Of a stretch of 8,956 bases of DNA, positions 1 through 5,276 are shown piece by piece. The stretch spans positions 23,978 to 32,933 of the forward strand of contig JAGTQN010000007.1 of assembly GCA_018396395.1 (NCBI GenBank), read 5' to 3'. Below the pieces are notes generated by a model. That model saw only the letters and a program-made list of their open reading frames with translations, searched no databases and was not told where the DNA came from. The stretch's first letter is position 1. Every line of letters starts with the position of its first letter. The position numbers and the translations under genes are program-made. Source of the stretch: Candidatus Bathyarchaeota archaeon. GTDB taxonomy: Archaea > Thermoproteota > CALKCG01 > B24 > JAGTQN01.

Positions 1-230
1 TCTTGCCATATCTCTCAATGCGATGCACTGTAAATAGCCATTTCCTAAAGAAAAGATACTTGAAATGAAGTAAGATAGTCCTTTGTATGAATAGTTTTAG
101 CCTTTAAAAATTGAACTTTTTCCATATCCCTTAATGAGGGAACTATGTTTACTTTGTTCTTTTATTGGTTTGATTCCATCGATGCCCTTTCCTCATCTAC
201 AGACTTCCCTAGAAGGCTTCAAACCTTTCC
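1..230. other. Left-edge intergenic region, no gene supported
   Basis: AT-rich DNA with stops in all frames close to the left edge, so no gene appears to run in from outside. A 5-bp hairpin (TCCCT, loop TAATG, AGGGA) lies at 127-141. A 65-codon open frame starting at 145 overlaps the DHH gene out of frame and has no family resemblance that I can see, so I do not call it. Confidence 0.5.
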
Positions 231-243
231 TTTATTTATAAGC
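231..243 (+). promoter_or_regulatory. TATA box of the DHH phosphoesterase gene
   Basis: A TTTATA core lies at 235-240. Archaeal transcription starts about 25-27 bp downstream of the TATA centre, which would be 263-267. The ATG is at 269 and no Shine-Dalgarno sequence precedes it, so the mRNA is probably leaderless or nearly so. This supports the ATG at 269 as the true start. Confidence 0.55.
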
Positions 244-268
244 CTAAAGAATTATTTCCCAGATTTGG

Positions 269-1270
269 ATGGAGGCCCTTGGAATTCAAGTCAAGGAGAG
301 AAATCGAGAAGAAGGTGCTACGATAGTAATAACCCATGGTGATGGAGATGGCATATGTAGCGGAGCCCTATTGAAACGCCTTTTCCCAGATTGCCTCGTA
401 AGGTTTTCTAGACCGAAAGACCTTAAGGGAGAGCTTAGGCGTCTTGAAGGGGTTCAAAACCTCTTCCTTTGCGATCTAGCCATTAATGAGGGGGACGAGC
501 AAGCCATCATCGAAGGGATTTCTCGTATAGCCTCTTCAGGAACTAAAGTCTTTTTCATAGACCATCATCCCCTCCCTCCCAACTTGAGGGTAGAGGGAAT
601 CCTAGGAGCGACAGTTTTCCATGATGTCGAGGCAAGTACATCAGAATTGGTTTATAAGGCTTTCAAGGATCGATTAGATCCCGAGGGAGTCTTCCTCGCC
701 CTCTATGGTGCCATCGCCGACTATGCCGATAACACACCCTTCGTAACCTCTGAGCTAACCAGGTGGGATAAAAGGATCATTTACATGGAAGCCGCCATTC
801 TTGTGGAAGCCCTTACACAAATCCGAGATCCTGAATACAAGCTCATTATCCTCGAGGAGCTGGCCCAAGGCAAGAAACCCAGTGAGGTCCCAAACCTTTC
901 CTTCACAGCTTTGGAGGGACTTAGGAAGGAATATCAGGTCTACGAGTATGTTCGCAAGTATGTGACTGTGAAGGGCGATTTAGCCATCGTAAGCCAATTG
1001 CCCTTCCCAGGATACAGTGGCAAGGCTGCCACCTATGCAGCAGCCATAACGGGTGCAAAGGTTGGCTTGGTTGTGAATCTCAGAAACGATAGGGCTGACT
1101 TAAGCTTAAGAACCCGAAGCCTCTTTATCGACCTGAACGACCTTCTCAGGAAAATCACGAGGAGCCTTGGAGGCCATGGAGGGGGGCATCATCAGGCAGC
1201 CAGTGCGCAGATACCTTCTGAAAGCCTCGAAGGTTTCTTGGACCTCTTAAACGCCTTCATCAAAAAATAG
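269..1270 (+). CDS. DHH/DHHA1 family phosphoesterase (RecJ-like)
   Basis: A 333-residue cytoplasmic protein with the full DHH-DHHA1 architecture. The N-terminal DHH domain has the metal-binding THGDGDG motif (H23, D25, D27), an aspartate in CDLAIN (D69), the signature DHH triad at D98-H99-H100, and GAIADYAD (D151, D154). The C-terminal DHHA1 domain ends with GGHGGGHHQAASA at 301-313, the substrate-binding glycine/histidine motif. The family uses two Mn ions to hydrolyse phosphodiesters, either single-stranded DNA/RNA ends or small nucleotides such as nanoRNA or cyclic dinucleotides. Substrate cannot be told from the sequence. The size and lack of an OB domain fit the short archaeal forms rather than bacterial RecJ. 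The ATG at 269 follows a TATA box by about 30 bp with no ribosome binding site, which fits a leaderless transcript. No neighbour overlaps it. Confidence 0.9.
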   Translation: MEALGIQVKERNREEGATIVITHGDGDGICSGALLKRLFPDCLVRFSRPKDLKGELRRLEGVQNLFLCDLAINEGDEQAIIEGISRIASSGTKVFFIDHHPLPPNLRVEGILGATVFHDVEASTSELVYKAFKDRLDPEGVFLALYGAIADYADNTPFVTSELTRWDKRIIYMEAAILVEALTQIRDPEYKLIILEELAQGKKPSEVPNLSFTALEGLRKEYQVYEYVRKYVTVKGDLAIVSQLPFPGYSGKAATYAAAITGAKVGLVVNLRNDRADLSLRTRSLFIDLNDLLRKITRSLGGHGGGHHQAASAQIPSESLEGFLDLLNAFIKK

Positions 1271-1291
1271 GCATCTACTGTCCACTTTTTG

Positions 1292-1427
1292 GCTTTGTGG
1301 CTTAATTATGAACTTCAGACTTTTGGTACTGTTAAAGCCCTTCAGGGTTAAAGCTTCGAAGACTAGTTTCAAGCATTAGGATGGATAGAAAAATATCGTA
1401 TGGAAAAGCGGAATTAGGCCACAAAGC
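1292..1427 (+). other. Long-range stem closing a 104-nt loop (terminator or structured RNA)
   Basis: In the intergene between two convergent genes, 1292-1307 (GCTTTGTGGCTTAATT) pairs with 1412-1427 over 16 bp: 15 Watson-Crick pairs and one pair that is U-G if the plus strand is transcribed. The loop holds a smaller hairpin near 1338-1351 (GCCC, TTCA, GGGT) and a self-complementary CTTCGAAG. A T-rich run (1429-1440) follows the right arm, so on the plus strand this could be the 3' end of the DHH transcript. It could also be a small RNA closed by a long stem. Function is inferred only. Confidence 0.5.
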
Positions 1428-1472
1428 ATTTTTTATTTTTCCCTCCCTTAGGTCTTTGTGATATTAGCCTAA

Positions 1473-1973
1473 TTACTCGATAAGAACCAATGCGAAGTAC
1501 CTTGGGCGCTCATCCCGGCTTCGGATTACTTCAAGTTGAAATCCCGCCCCCCTAGCCGTGGTGTAGACATCTATACCGCAAGCCTCCATGGAGGGCCTCG
1601 CCTTTTGGGGATGTATACAATCCTCGAGATTGCATTTTTCGCAGAAGGGGCATGGGCCTGCTCCAAAGCCAAAGGCTTTGTAGTAGCCAGCTAAGAAGGC
1701 TTCTGCCTCCAACTTTGATACAATCTCATGGATATTGGCTTCATGGCCTTCAAAGGAGAGAAGAATTCCCCATCGATATTCCCTCAAGATATTCCTCATC
1801 TGGCTTGGAGTTGGACTGTAGGGAGGACAAGTAAGGCTTTTTCCATATCCATTGCAACCATATTGGCACTTGAGTCGAACCCATTCACTGACTACTATCG
1901 CATCAGACCTTACTATTTTTGCGGCCGATGCCCCTAGTTCGAGGCTCCTTTTCAGGAGCTTTTCGGGATCCAT
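1473..1973 (-). CDS. DUF2284 family cysteine-rich metal-binding protein
   Basis: A 166-residue cytoplasmic protein matching the DUF2284 (predicted metal-binding) family. An N-terminal cluster has C36, C40 and C49 in a C-x3-C-x8-CPP arrangement (GKSLTCPPYSPTP is typical). A second cluster CPFCEKCNLEDC has C108, C111, C114 and C119, followed by C132 in the conserved MEACGIDV. Such spacing suits an iron-sulfur cluster or zinc, but the family has no assigned reaction. An in-frame ATG at 2003 would add ten residues. I prefer 1973 because GGAG sits 8 nt ahead of it and because the TATA box places the transcript start near 1995, inside the longer version. It is divergent from the nitroreductase and convergent with the DHH gene. 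A redox link with the nitroreductase is possible but unproven. Confidence 0.85.
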   Translation of the reverse strand: MDPEKLLKRSLELGASAAKIVRSDAIVVSEWVRLKCQYGCNGYGKSLTCPPYSPTPSQMRNILREYRWGILLSFEGHEANIHEIVSKLEAEAFLAGYYKAFGFGAGPCPFCEKCNLEDCIHPQKARPSMEACGIDVYTTARGAGFQLEVIRSRDERPRYFALVLIE

Positions 1974-2015
1974 AGGATCAGCTCCTTTCCCCTTCATAGG
2001 CATTCCTTGAGGATT

Positions 2016-2022
2016 GTATAAG
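2016..2022 (-). promoter_or_regulatory. TATA box of the DUF2284 gene
   Basis: The minus strand reads CTTATACA here, which predicts a transcript start near 1993-1996 and a leader of about 22 nt containing GGAG (1985-1982) before the ATG at 1973. This is the main argument against the upstream ATG at 2003. Confidence 0.45.
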
Positions 2023-2079
2023 GGCTTCGAGCCTATAGGCGATTCGATAGAAATGAAGGAGTTGGAAAGGAAGGACCCC

Positions 2080-2086
2080 TATAAAA
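2080..2086 (+). promoter_or_regulatory. TATA box of the nitroreductase gene
   Basis: TATAAAA preceded by CCCC. The predicted transcript start is about 2106-2111, just ahead of the AGGAGG at 2115-2120. The box faces away from the DUF2284 promoter, so the 174-bp intergene carries two divergent promoters. Confidence 0.5.
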
Positions 2087-2114
2087 TCAGAGCCCCTTTA
2101 ACGTTAATATTATT

Positions 2115-2143
2115 AGGAGGCGGCGCTTATGAGGATTTGGTGA
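2115..2143 (+). promoter_or_regulatory. Leader minicistron with its own strong ribosome binding site
   Basis: AGGAGG at 2115-2120 is a perfect match to the 16S anti-Shine-Dalgarno. It lies 8 nt before an ATG at 2129 that opens a four-codon frame (Met-Arg-Ile-Trp, stop at 2141-2143). The stop TGA forms part of GGTGA (2139-2143), which is the ribosome binding site of the nitroreductase ATG at 2148. The arrangement suggests translational coupling or reinitiation. It is also possible that the AGGAGG simply loads ribosomes for the main gene. Confidence 0.4.
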
Positions 2144-2147
2144 CCGT

Positions 2148-2618
2148 ATGGATTTCATGGAAGTTGTAAGGCAAAGAAGAAGCATAAGAAGGTATAGACC
2201 TGATCCCGTTCCTGAGGAGGTCCTCAATCAGATCCTTGAGGCTGTTAGGTTGGCTCCTTCTGGAGGAAATAGGCAGCCTTGGCACTTTATCGTCGTAAAG
2301 GATCCGGAAAAGAAGGGAAGACTGGGTATACCTGGATGGGCACAGGAGGCACCTTTAGTCATCGTGGGATGCACAGAAGCCTCCAATCAGACAGATATAG
2401 CCATCGCCTTCGAGCACCTTGTCCTAGCGGCAGCGAACTTCGGCCTCGGAACCTGCTGGATTGGTCGATGGGGCATGGATGAAACGATACGGGAAGTGCT
2501 AGGAATTCCAGAAGGCTTGAGGGTTCTCGCCGTCACACCCTTGGGCTATCCAGGAGAATCTCCTCCTCCCAGACCTCGGAAACCTCTATCCCAAATAGTC
2601 CACTACGACAAGTTCTAA
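2148..2618 (+). CDS. Nitroreductase family flavoprotein
   Basis: A 156-residue protein of the short archaeal/bacterial nitroreductase type. These FMN enzymes, usually dimers, transfer electrons from NAD(P)H to nitro compounds, quinones or other acceptors. The FMN phosphate-binding start (RQRRSIRRY, residues 8-16), the APSGGNRQPW motif (36-45), IAFEHLVLAAANFGLGTCWIG (86-106) and the C-terminal GYP with a proline-rich PRPRKPLSQIVHYDKF tail are all present. The middle is shorter than in 200-residue family members, as is common in this subgroup. The ATG at 2148 is supported by GGTGA 4 nt upstream. A second ATG at 2157 would shorten it by three residues. The physiological electron acceptor cannot be read from the sequence. 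Confidence 0.88.
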   Translation: MDFMEVVRQRRSIRRYRPDPVPEEVLNQILEAVRLAPSGGNRQPWHFIVVKDPEKKGRLGIPGWAQEAPLVIVGCTEASNQTDIAIAFEHLVLAAANFGLGTCWIGRWGMDETIREVLGIPEGLRVLAVTPLGYPGESPPPRPRKPLSQIVHYDKF

Positions 2619-2808
2619 TGGGTAAAAAAGAAAAATTTAATTAACTTAAAATTTCTTTTTTTATTTAACCGGATGGCTGAACGGCATTAAGAAAGGATCG
2701 TACGTTTGAGTAAAATTCCTATAGGCAAAATCCACAAAATATGAAAATTTAAGCTCTATTTGAAAATAAGAACATAAACGAAAAGTTAATTAGTCTTTAT
2801 TGATAAGG

Positions 2809-2885
2809 GGCTCTTTTCGCCTTTCAATATTAATGGAAATAAGGATTATTGAAAGTCATTTTCGATCTAATAGAAGAGTTGAGCC
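2809..2885 (-). ncRNA. Possible small structured RNA
   Basis: The ends pair as GGCTC (2809-2813) with GAGCC (2881-2885), and inside them CTTTCAATA (2821-2829) pairs perfectly with TATTGAAAG (2847-2855). On the minus strand a good TATA box (CCTTTATATC, 2916-2907) predicts a start near 2885, which is the first base of the closing stem. That coincidence is why I list it. No C/D or H/ACA box consensus or tRNA features are visible, and it is otherwise unrecognised. Confidence 0.25.
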
Positions 2886-2906
2886 AATAAAGCCCTTTGA
2901 AAGAAA

Positions 2907-2916
2907 GATATAAAGG
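2907..2916. promoter_or_regulatory. TATA-like element readable on both strands
   Basis: GATATAAAGG on the plus strand would start a transcript near 2937 with a leader of about 120 nt for L15e. On the minus strand CCTTTATATC would start near 2885, at the edge of the structured RNA candidate. A weaker TTTTTAAG at 3003-3010 offers L15e a shorter leader of about 26 nt. Confidence 0.3.
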
Positions 2917-3058
2917 ACATACCTTTCAGGAGAGCTTAGATTATTAATTAATTATTATTCTATTTTTCATTCGTAATACCTCCATTCCTTTGAAAACAAA
3001 ACTTTTTAAGAGGGATCGTCTTTCCTCCAACGAAAGCTTAACGAGGATTCGGAGTGAA

Positions 3059-3499
3059 ATGGCTACTTCAGCCTACAAGAAAATGAGTGAAGCCTGGAGG
3101 CACCCGGAAGATTCCCATATAAAGTCCTTCATGACGGCGAGGCTTCCAGTATGGAGAAGGCAGCCCAGCATCTTAAGGATTAGTAAGCCAACAAAGCTTC
3201 ATAGGGCGAGGGCTTTGGGATATAAAGCAAAGCAGGGCTATGTGGTCGTCAGGGTTAGGATTCGAAGGGGCTCCGGGGAAAAGACCCGTCCCAGGTCTGG
3301 AAGGCGGCAGAAGGCCCTAGGCGTTGAGAAGATCAAGAGGGGAAAGAGCAAAAAACTCATAGCCGAAGAGAGGGCTGCCAAGCATTTCCCAAACTTGAAG
3401 GTTCTGAATAGCTATCTCGTTTGGGAGGATGGGATTTATAAATGGTTTGAGGTCATCCTCGTGGATCCAAACCTTCAGACCGTAAAAGTGGAAGGCTAG
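3059..3499 (+). CDS. rpl15e: Large-subunit ribosomal protein L15e, short C-terminus
   Basis: A 146-residue basic protein of the archaeal/eukaryotic large ribosomal subunit. It matches L15e along its length: MATSAYKKMSEAW at the start, RARALGYKAKQG at 49-60, the arginine-rich RSGRRQKALGV block, then FPNLKVLNSYLVWEDG and KWFEVILVDP (about 127-136). The start is the ATG at 3059 because GGAGTGA (3051-3057) precedes it and because homologues begin here. An upstream TTG at 2990 would add 23 residues with no family match. From memory, most archaeal L15e continue for about 45 more residues (an INWIC segment and a glycine/arginine-rich tail), while this one stops eight residues after VDP. None of the three frames downstream restores that tail, so it looks lost rather than frameshifted or split by an intron. 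Confidence 0.93.
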   Translation: MATSAYKKMSEAWRHPEDSHIKSFMTARLPVWRRQPSILRISKPTKLHRARALGYKAKQGYVVVRVRIRRGSGEKTRPRSGRRQKALGVEKIKRGKSKKLIAEERAAKHFPNLKVLNSYLVWEDGIYKWFEVILVDPNLQTVKVEG

Positions 3500-3578
3500 G
3501 CTAAAGGTACATTCCTCCCTTTTCCTTTGGGTTTTTATTCTATAAAGGCCCTCCACATAATCGATTCGTTGGTTCCGG

Positions 3579-3588
3579 CATAAAAAAG
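3579..3588 (+). promoter_or_regulatory. Probable TATA box of the FBP aldolase/phosphatase gene
   Basis: GCATAAAAAAG lies about 50 bp before the start codon and predicts a transcript start near 3608-3610, leaving a leader of about 25 nt with the AGGTGAT ribosome binding site at 3621-3627. A stronger-looking CTATAAAG at 3540-3547 would give a longer leader. Either could be used. Both are downstream of the L15e stop, so the two genes need not be cotranscribed. Confidence 0.4.
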
Positions 3589-3633
3589 CCTTAAGAGTCT
3601 AGGAATGGCACTATCAGAAGAGGTGATGGAATT

Positions 3634-4808
3634 TTGAAAAGGGAAAAAACAACGATTTCTATAATAAAGGCAGATGTTGGCTCGATAGCTGGACATTACG
3701 CCGTCCATTCAGAGCAGATCGAAATGGCAAAGGAGTTCCTAGAAAAGGCAAAATCCGAAGACCTTATTCTCGACTATCGTGTCTTCAACGCTGGAGATGA
3801 CTTAGAGCTTCTGCTAACCCATCGAAGGGGAGAAAACAATCCCGATATCCACGGTCTAGCATGGAAGACCTTCCTAGAAGTGACGGAAAAGGTTTCCAGG
3901 CCCCTGAAGCTCTACGGCGCCGGCCAAGACCTTCTCTCCCAAACATTCTCAGGGAACGTAAGGGGGATGGGCCCTGGAGTTGCGGAGATGGAGATCGAAG
4001 AGAGGGCTAGTGAGCCCTTTATCGTCTTCGCCGCCGATAAGACGGAAAGGTTCCCTGGAAATCGGAGGAACCCCGGAACCTGGAGCTTGGAATTATATGC
4101 TCTATAAAATCTTTGCCGATCCTTGGAACACCGCAGGGCTAATAATCGATCCAGAACTCCATCAAGGCTTTAAGTTTCGAGTCCTTGATGTAAAGGAAAA
4201 CAGGTTCATTGACCTCTCCTGCCCGGCTGAGACCTACGACCTTTTGGCCCTCATAGGAACGACCGGCCGCTATGTCATTGAGAAGGTCTTCAGGAACAAG
4301 GATGGGATAATAGCGGCTTCAGCCAGTACGACGAGGCTTTCCCTCATAGCTGGAAGATACGTAGGGAAGGACGATCCGGTCTGCATCGTGAGGTGCCAAA
4401 GGGGCTTCCCGGCTTTACAGGCTTGGCCTAAAAACCTTGACCTGGGCTAAAGGCGAAGCCTTAGCACCTTTCTTCACACCCTACCTCGTAGCTGGATGGA
4501 TGAGGGGCTCCCATAATGGACCCCTTATGCCCGTAGGCCTAAAGGATAGCCGCTGTAGCTTCTTCGATGGACCTCCGAGGGTTATTGCCCTAGGTTTCCA
4601 GCTTGCAGATGGACGTCTTGTGGGACCTGTAGACCTCTTCGAAGATGTCGCCTTCGATCATGCCAGAAGGGTAGCCTTGCAGATGGCAGAGTACATGCGC
4701 CGGAATGGTCCAATAGCCCCTGCCATTCTAGGACCTGAAGAGCTCGAATACACAGGAATCGCAGAAACCTTAAAGGCCTTGGAGTCTCGCTTCAGGGCAG
4801 CCGAATAG
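3634..4808 (+). CDS. fbp: Fructose-1,6-bisphosphate aldolase/phosphatase with two pre-mRNA introns
   Basis: The bifunctional archaeal gluconeogenic enzyme (type V FBPase) condenses DHAP and glyceraldehyde-3-phosphate and then dephosphorylates FBP to fructose-6-phosphate. The gene is split over three frames. Read as join(3634..4047, 4079..4416, 4451..4808), it encodes 369 residues, close to the 380-odd of the Sulfolobus enzyme. The Mg ligands are D14, H21, D55, D56, Q98 and D135; the Schiff-base lysine is K235 in YVGKDDP with Y232; the C-terminal aldolase tyrosine is Y351. All keep a constant +3 offset from the Sulfolobus numbering as I recall it. The start is TTG, with a perfect AGGTGAT 6 nt upstream. 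Without splicing, translation stops at 4107 after 157 residues and lacks the lysine, so no enzyme could form. Nothing else in the gene is decayed, which argues against a pseudogene. Confidence 0.93.
4048..4078 (+). other. Pre-mRNA intron 1 (31 nt), bulge-helix-bulge type
   Basis: Removing 31 nt turns the frame from DKTERFPGN to DKTEPGAWNYMLYKIFADP, the exact family sequence, three residues after metal ligand D135. The inner helix is GGTTCC (4049-4054) with GGAACC (4067-4072). The 5' bulge is AAA (4046-4048) and the 3' bulge is AAC (4077-4079). The helix between the bulges pairs CGG (4043-4045) with CCG (4073-4075), and its fourth pair is an A-G mismatch (4042, 4076). The outer helix is short (4040-4041 with 4080-4081). 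A direct repeat CGGAA (4043-4047 and 4074-4078) means the junction could slide by a few bases. Cutting after the second bulge base gives 4047/4048 and 4078/4079. Confidence 0.8.
4417..4450 (+). other. Pre-mRNA intron 2 (34 nt), textbook bulge-helix-bulge
   Basis: Removing 34 nt restores GFPALGEALAPFF in place of a frame that stops at 4448-4450. The outer helix has eight Watson-Crick pairs (4403-4410 with 4452-4460, C4454 bulged). The 5' bulge is TTA (4415-4417) and the 3' bulge AAA (4449-4451). Between them are exactly four pairs: G4411-U4448, G4412-C4447, C4413-G4446, U4414-G4445. The inner helix is CAGG (4418-4421) with CCTG (4441-4444), and the loop is 19 nt. Cutting after the second base of each bulge joins TT to A and makes Leu251. 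Cutting one base earlier would create a TAA stop. The exon codes conserved protein and also forms the splice signal. Confidence 0.88.
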
Positions 4809-4839
4809 CACCTTCGAGAAGCCCATTTTCAAACTCAAA

Positions 4840-5124
4840 CTATCTTTCATCCATCTTCTTTTTCAGATCCTTTAAAGGAAATATAGCGCCCTTCAGATTT
4901 CGATCCTCGATTTTCCCGCTCAATGGTATAACCAACTGATAGCTGCAGTATTTCGAAGCGTCTATGGCCTAGCGGGATTCCATACAGAAGGATAGGATCC
5001 CTTCCGTGATAAAGGTTCCCCGAGGGATACTTGGCCTTTCCGTGAGAAACATATTATCAAGGTAAGTGCAAGAAGGGAGGGTACTCTCTAAGTGGAATCT
5101 TGTGAATAGGGTTCCTTTCGACTT
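4840..5124 (-). pseudogene. Possible degraded gene with an in-frame TAG
   Basis: The minus strand is open from 5124 down to the stop at 4842-4840 except for one TAG at 4971-4969. An ATG at 5052 would give 27 residues, the TAG, and then 42 more. The translation looks protein-like (MFLTERPSIPRGTFITEGIL early; GAIFPLKDLKKKMDER at the end) but I recognise no family. No convincing ribosome binding site precedes the ATG. Alternatives are a chance frame, a gene broken by a stop, stop readthrough (pyrrolysine is known only where a pyl system exists, and none is seen here), or a third intron. Low confidence. Confidence 0.25.
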
Positions 5125-5158
5125 TTAAATTGCCGGCTAAGGCGAATTCTGATATATA

Positions 5159-5187
5159 GCCCTTCAAGCATGAGAGTGCTTGAGGGC
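5159..5187 (+). terminator. Strong hairpin followed by a T-run
   Basis: An 11-bp stem (5159-5170 with 5177-5187, T5163 bulged) closes a six-base loop TGAGAG, and TTTTTT follows at 5199-5204. It could end a transcript on the plus strand. However, it is 350 bp from the fbp stop, so it may belong to an unseen RNA, or it may insulate the MscS promoter. A TGATATATAG sequence directly precedes it. Confidence 0.4.
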
Positions 5188-5265
5188 GCCATAGGTCCTT
5201 TTTTCATAAGTCCTTCCATCCTTTGGATTTAAGAATTATCGGCTAGACTTATCGAAAATCCTAAA

Positions 5266-5276
5266 CCTTTAAAGGA
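5266..5276 (+). promoter_or_regulatory. TATA box of the MscS gene
   Basis: CCTTTAAAGGA, a palindromic TATA element, predicts a transcript start near 5296, just at the AGGTG ribosome binding site (5297-5301). The leader would be about 12 nt. Confidence 0.45.

Larger units (their letters stand above)
2619..3058. other. AT-rich intergenic region, no protein gene supported
   Basis: About 440 bp between the nitroreductase stop and the L15e start. It is strongly AT-rich, with T-runs just after the nitroreductase stop (2650-2665) that could act as a U-rich archaeal terminator. I see no tRNA or rRNA. It contains the possible structured RNA at 2809-2885 and TATA-like boxes at 2907-2916 and about 3003-3010. 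Confidence 0.5.

Noticed and set aside
145..342. 65-codon plus-strand frame at the left
   Set aside because: It overlaps the DHH gene out of frame, has a composition typical of noncoding AT-rich DNA, and has no ribosome binding site.
1974..2003. Upstream ATG at 2003 for the DUF2284 gene
   Set aside because: It lies upstream of the predicted transcript start, and the GGAG is placed for the ATG at 1973.
2990..3058. TTG-initiated N-terminal extension of L15e
   Set aside because: The 23 extra residues have no family match, and a good GGAG precedes the ATG at 3059.
3980..4450. A separate gene starting at the ATG at 3980
   Set aside because: Its first 39 or so residues are out-of-frame reading of exon 1 and intron 1; from 4079 on it is simply exon 2 of the FBP aldolase/phosphatase.
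4437..4808. A separate gene starting at the ATG at 4437
   Set aside because: The ATG is inside intron 2 and has no ribosome binding site; the rest is exon 3, with no independent start.
3634..4808. FBP gene as a pseudogene or sequencing-error artefact
   Set aside because: Insertions of 31 and 34 nt are not base-calling errors, both fall in BHB folds, and no conserved residue elsewhere is lost.
4868..5276. The CCTTTAAAGG palindrome occurring twice as a regulatory site pair
   Set aside because: Ten-base matches are expected by chance in 9 kb, and one copy serves as an ordinary TATA box.
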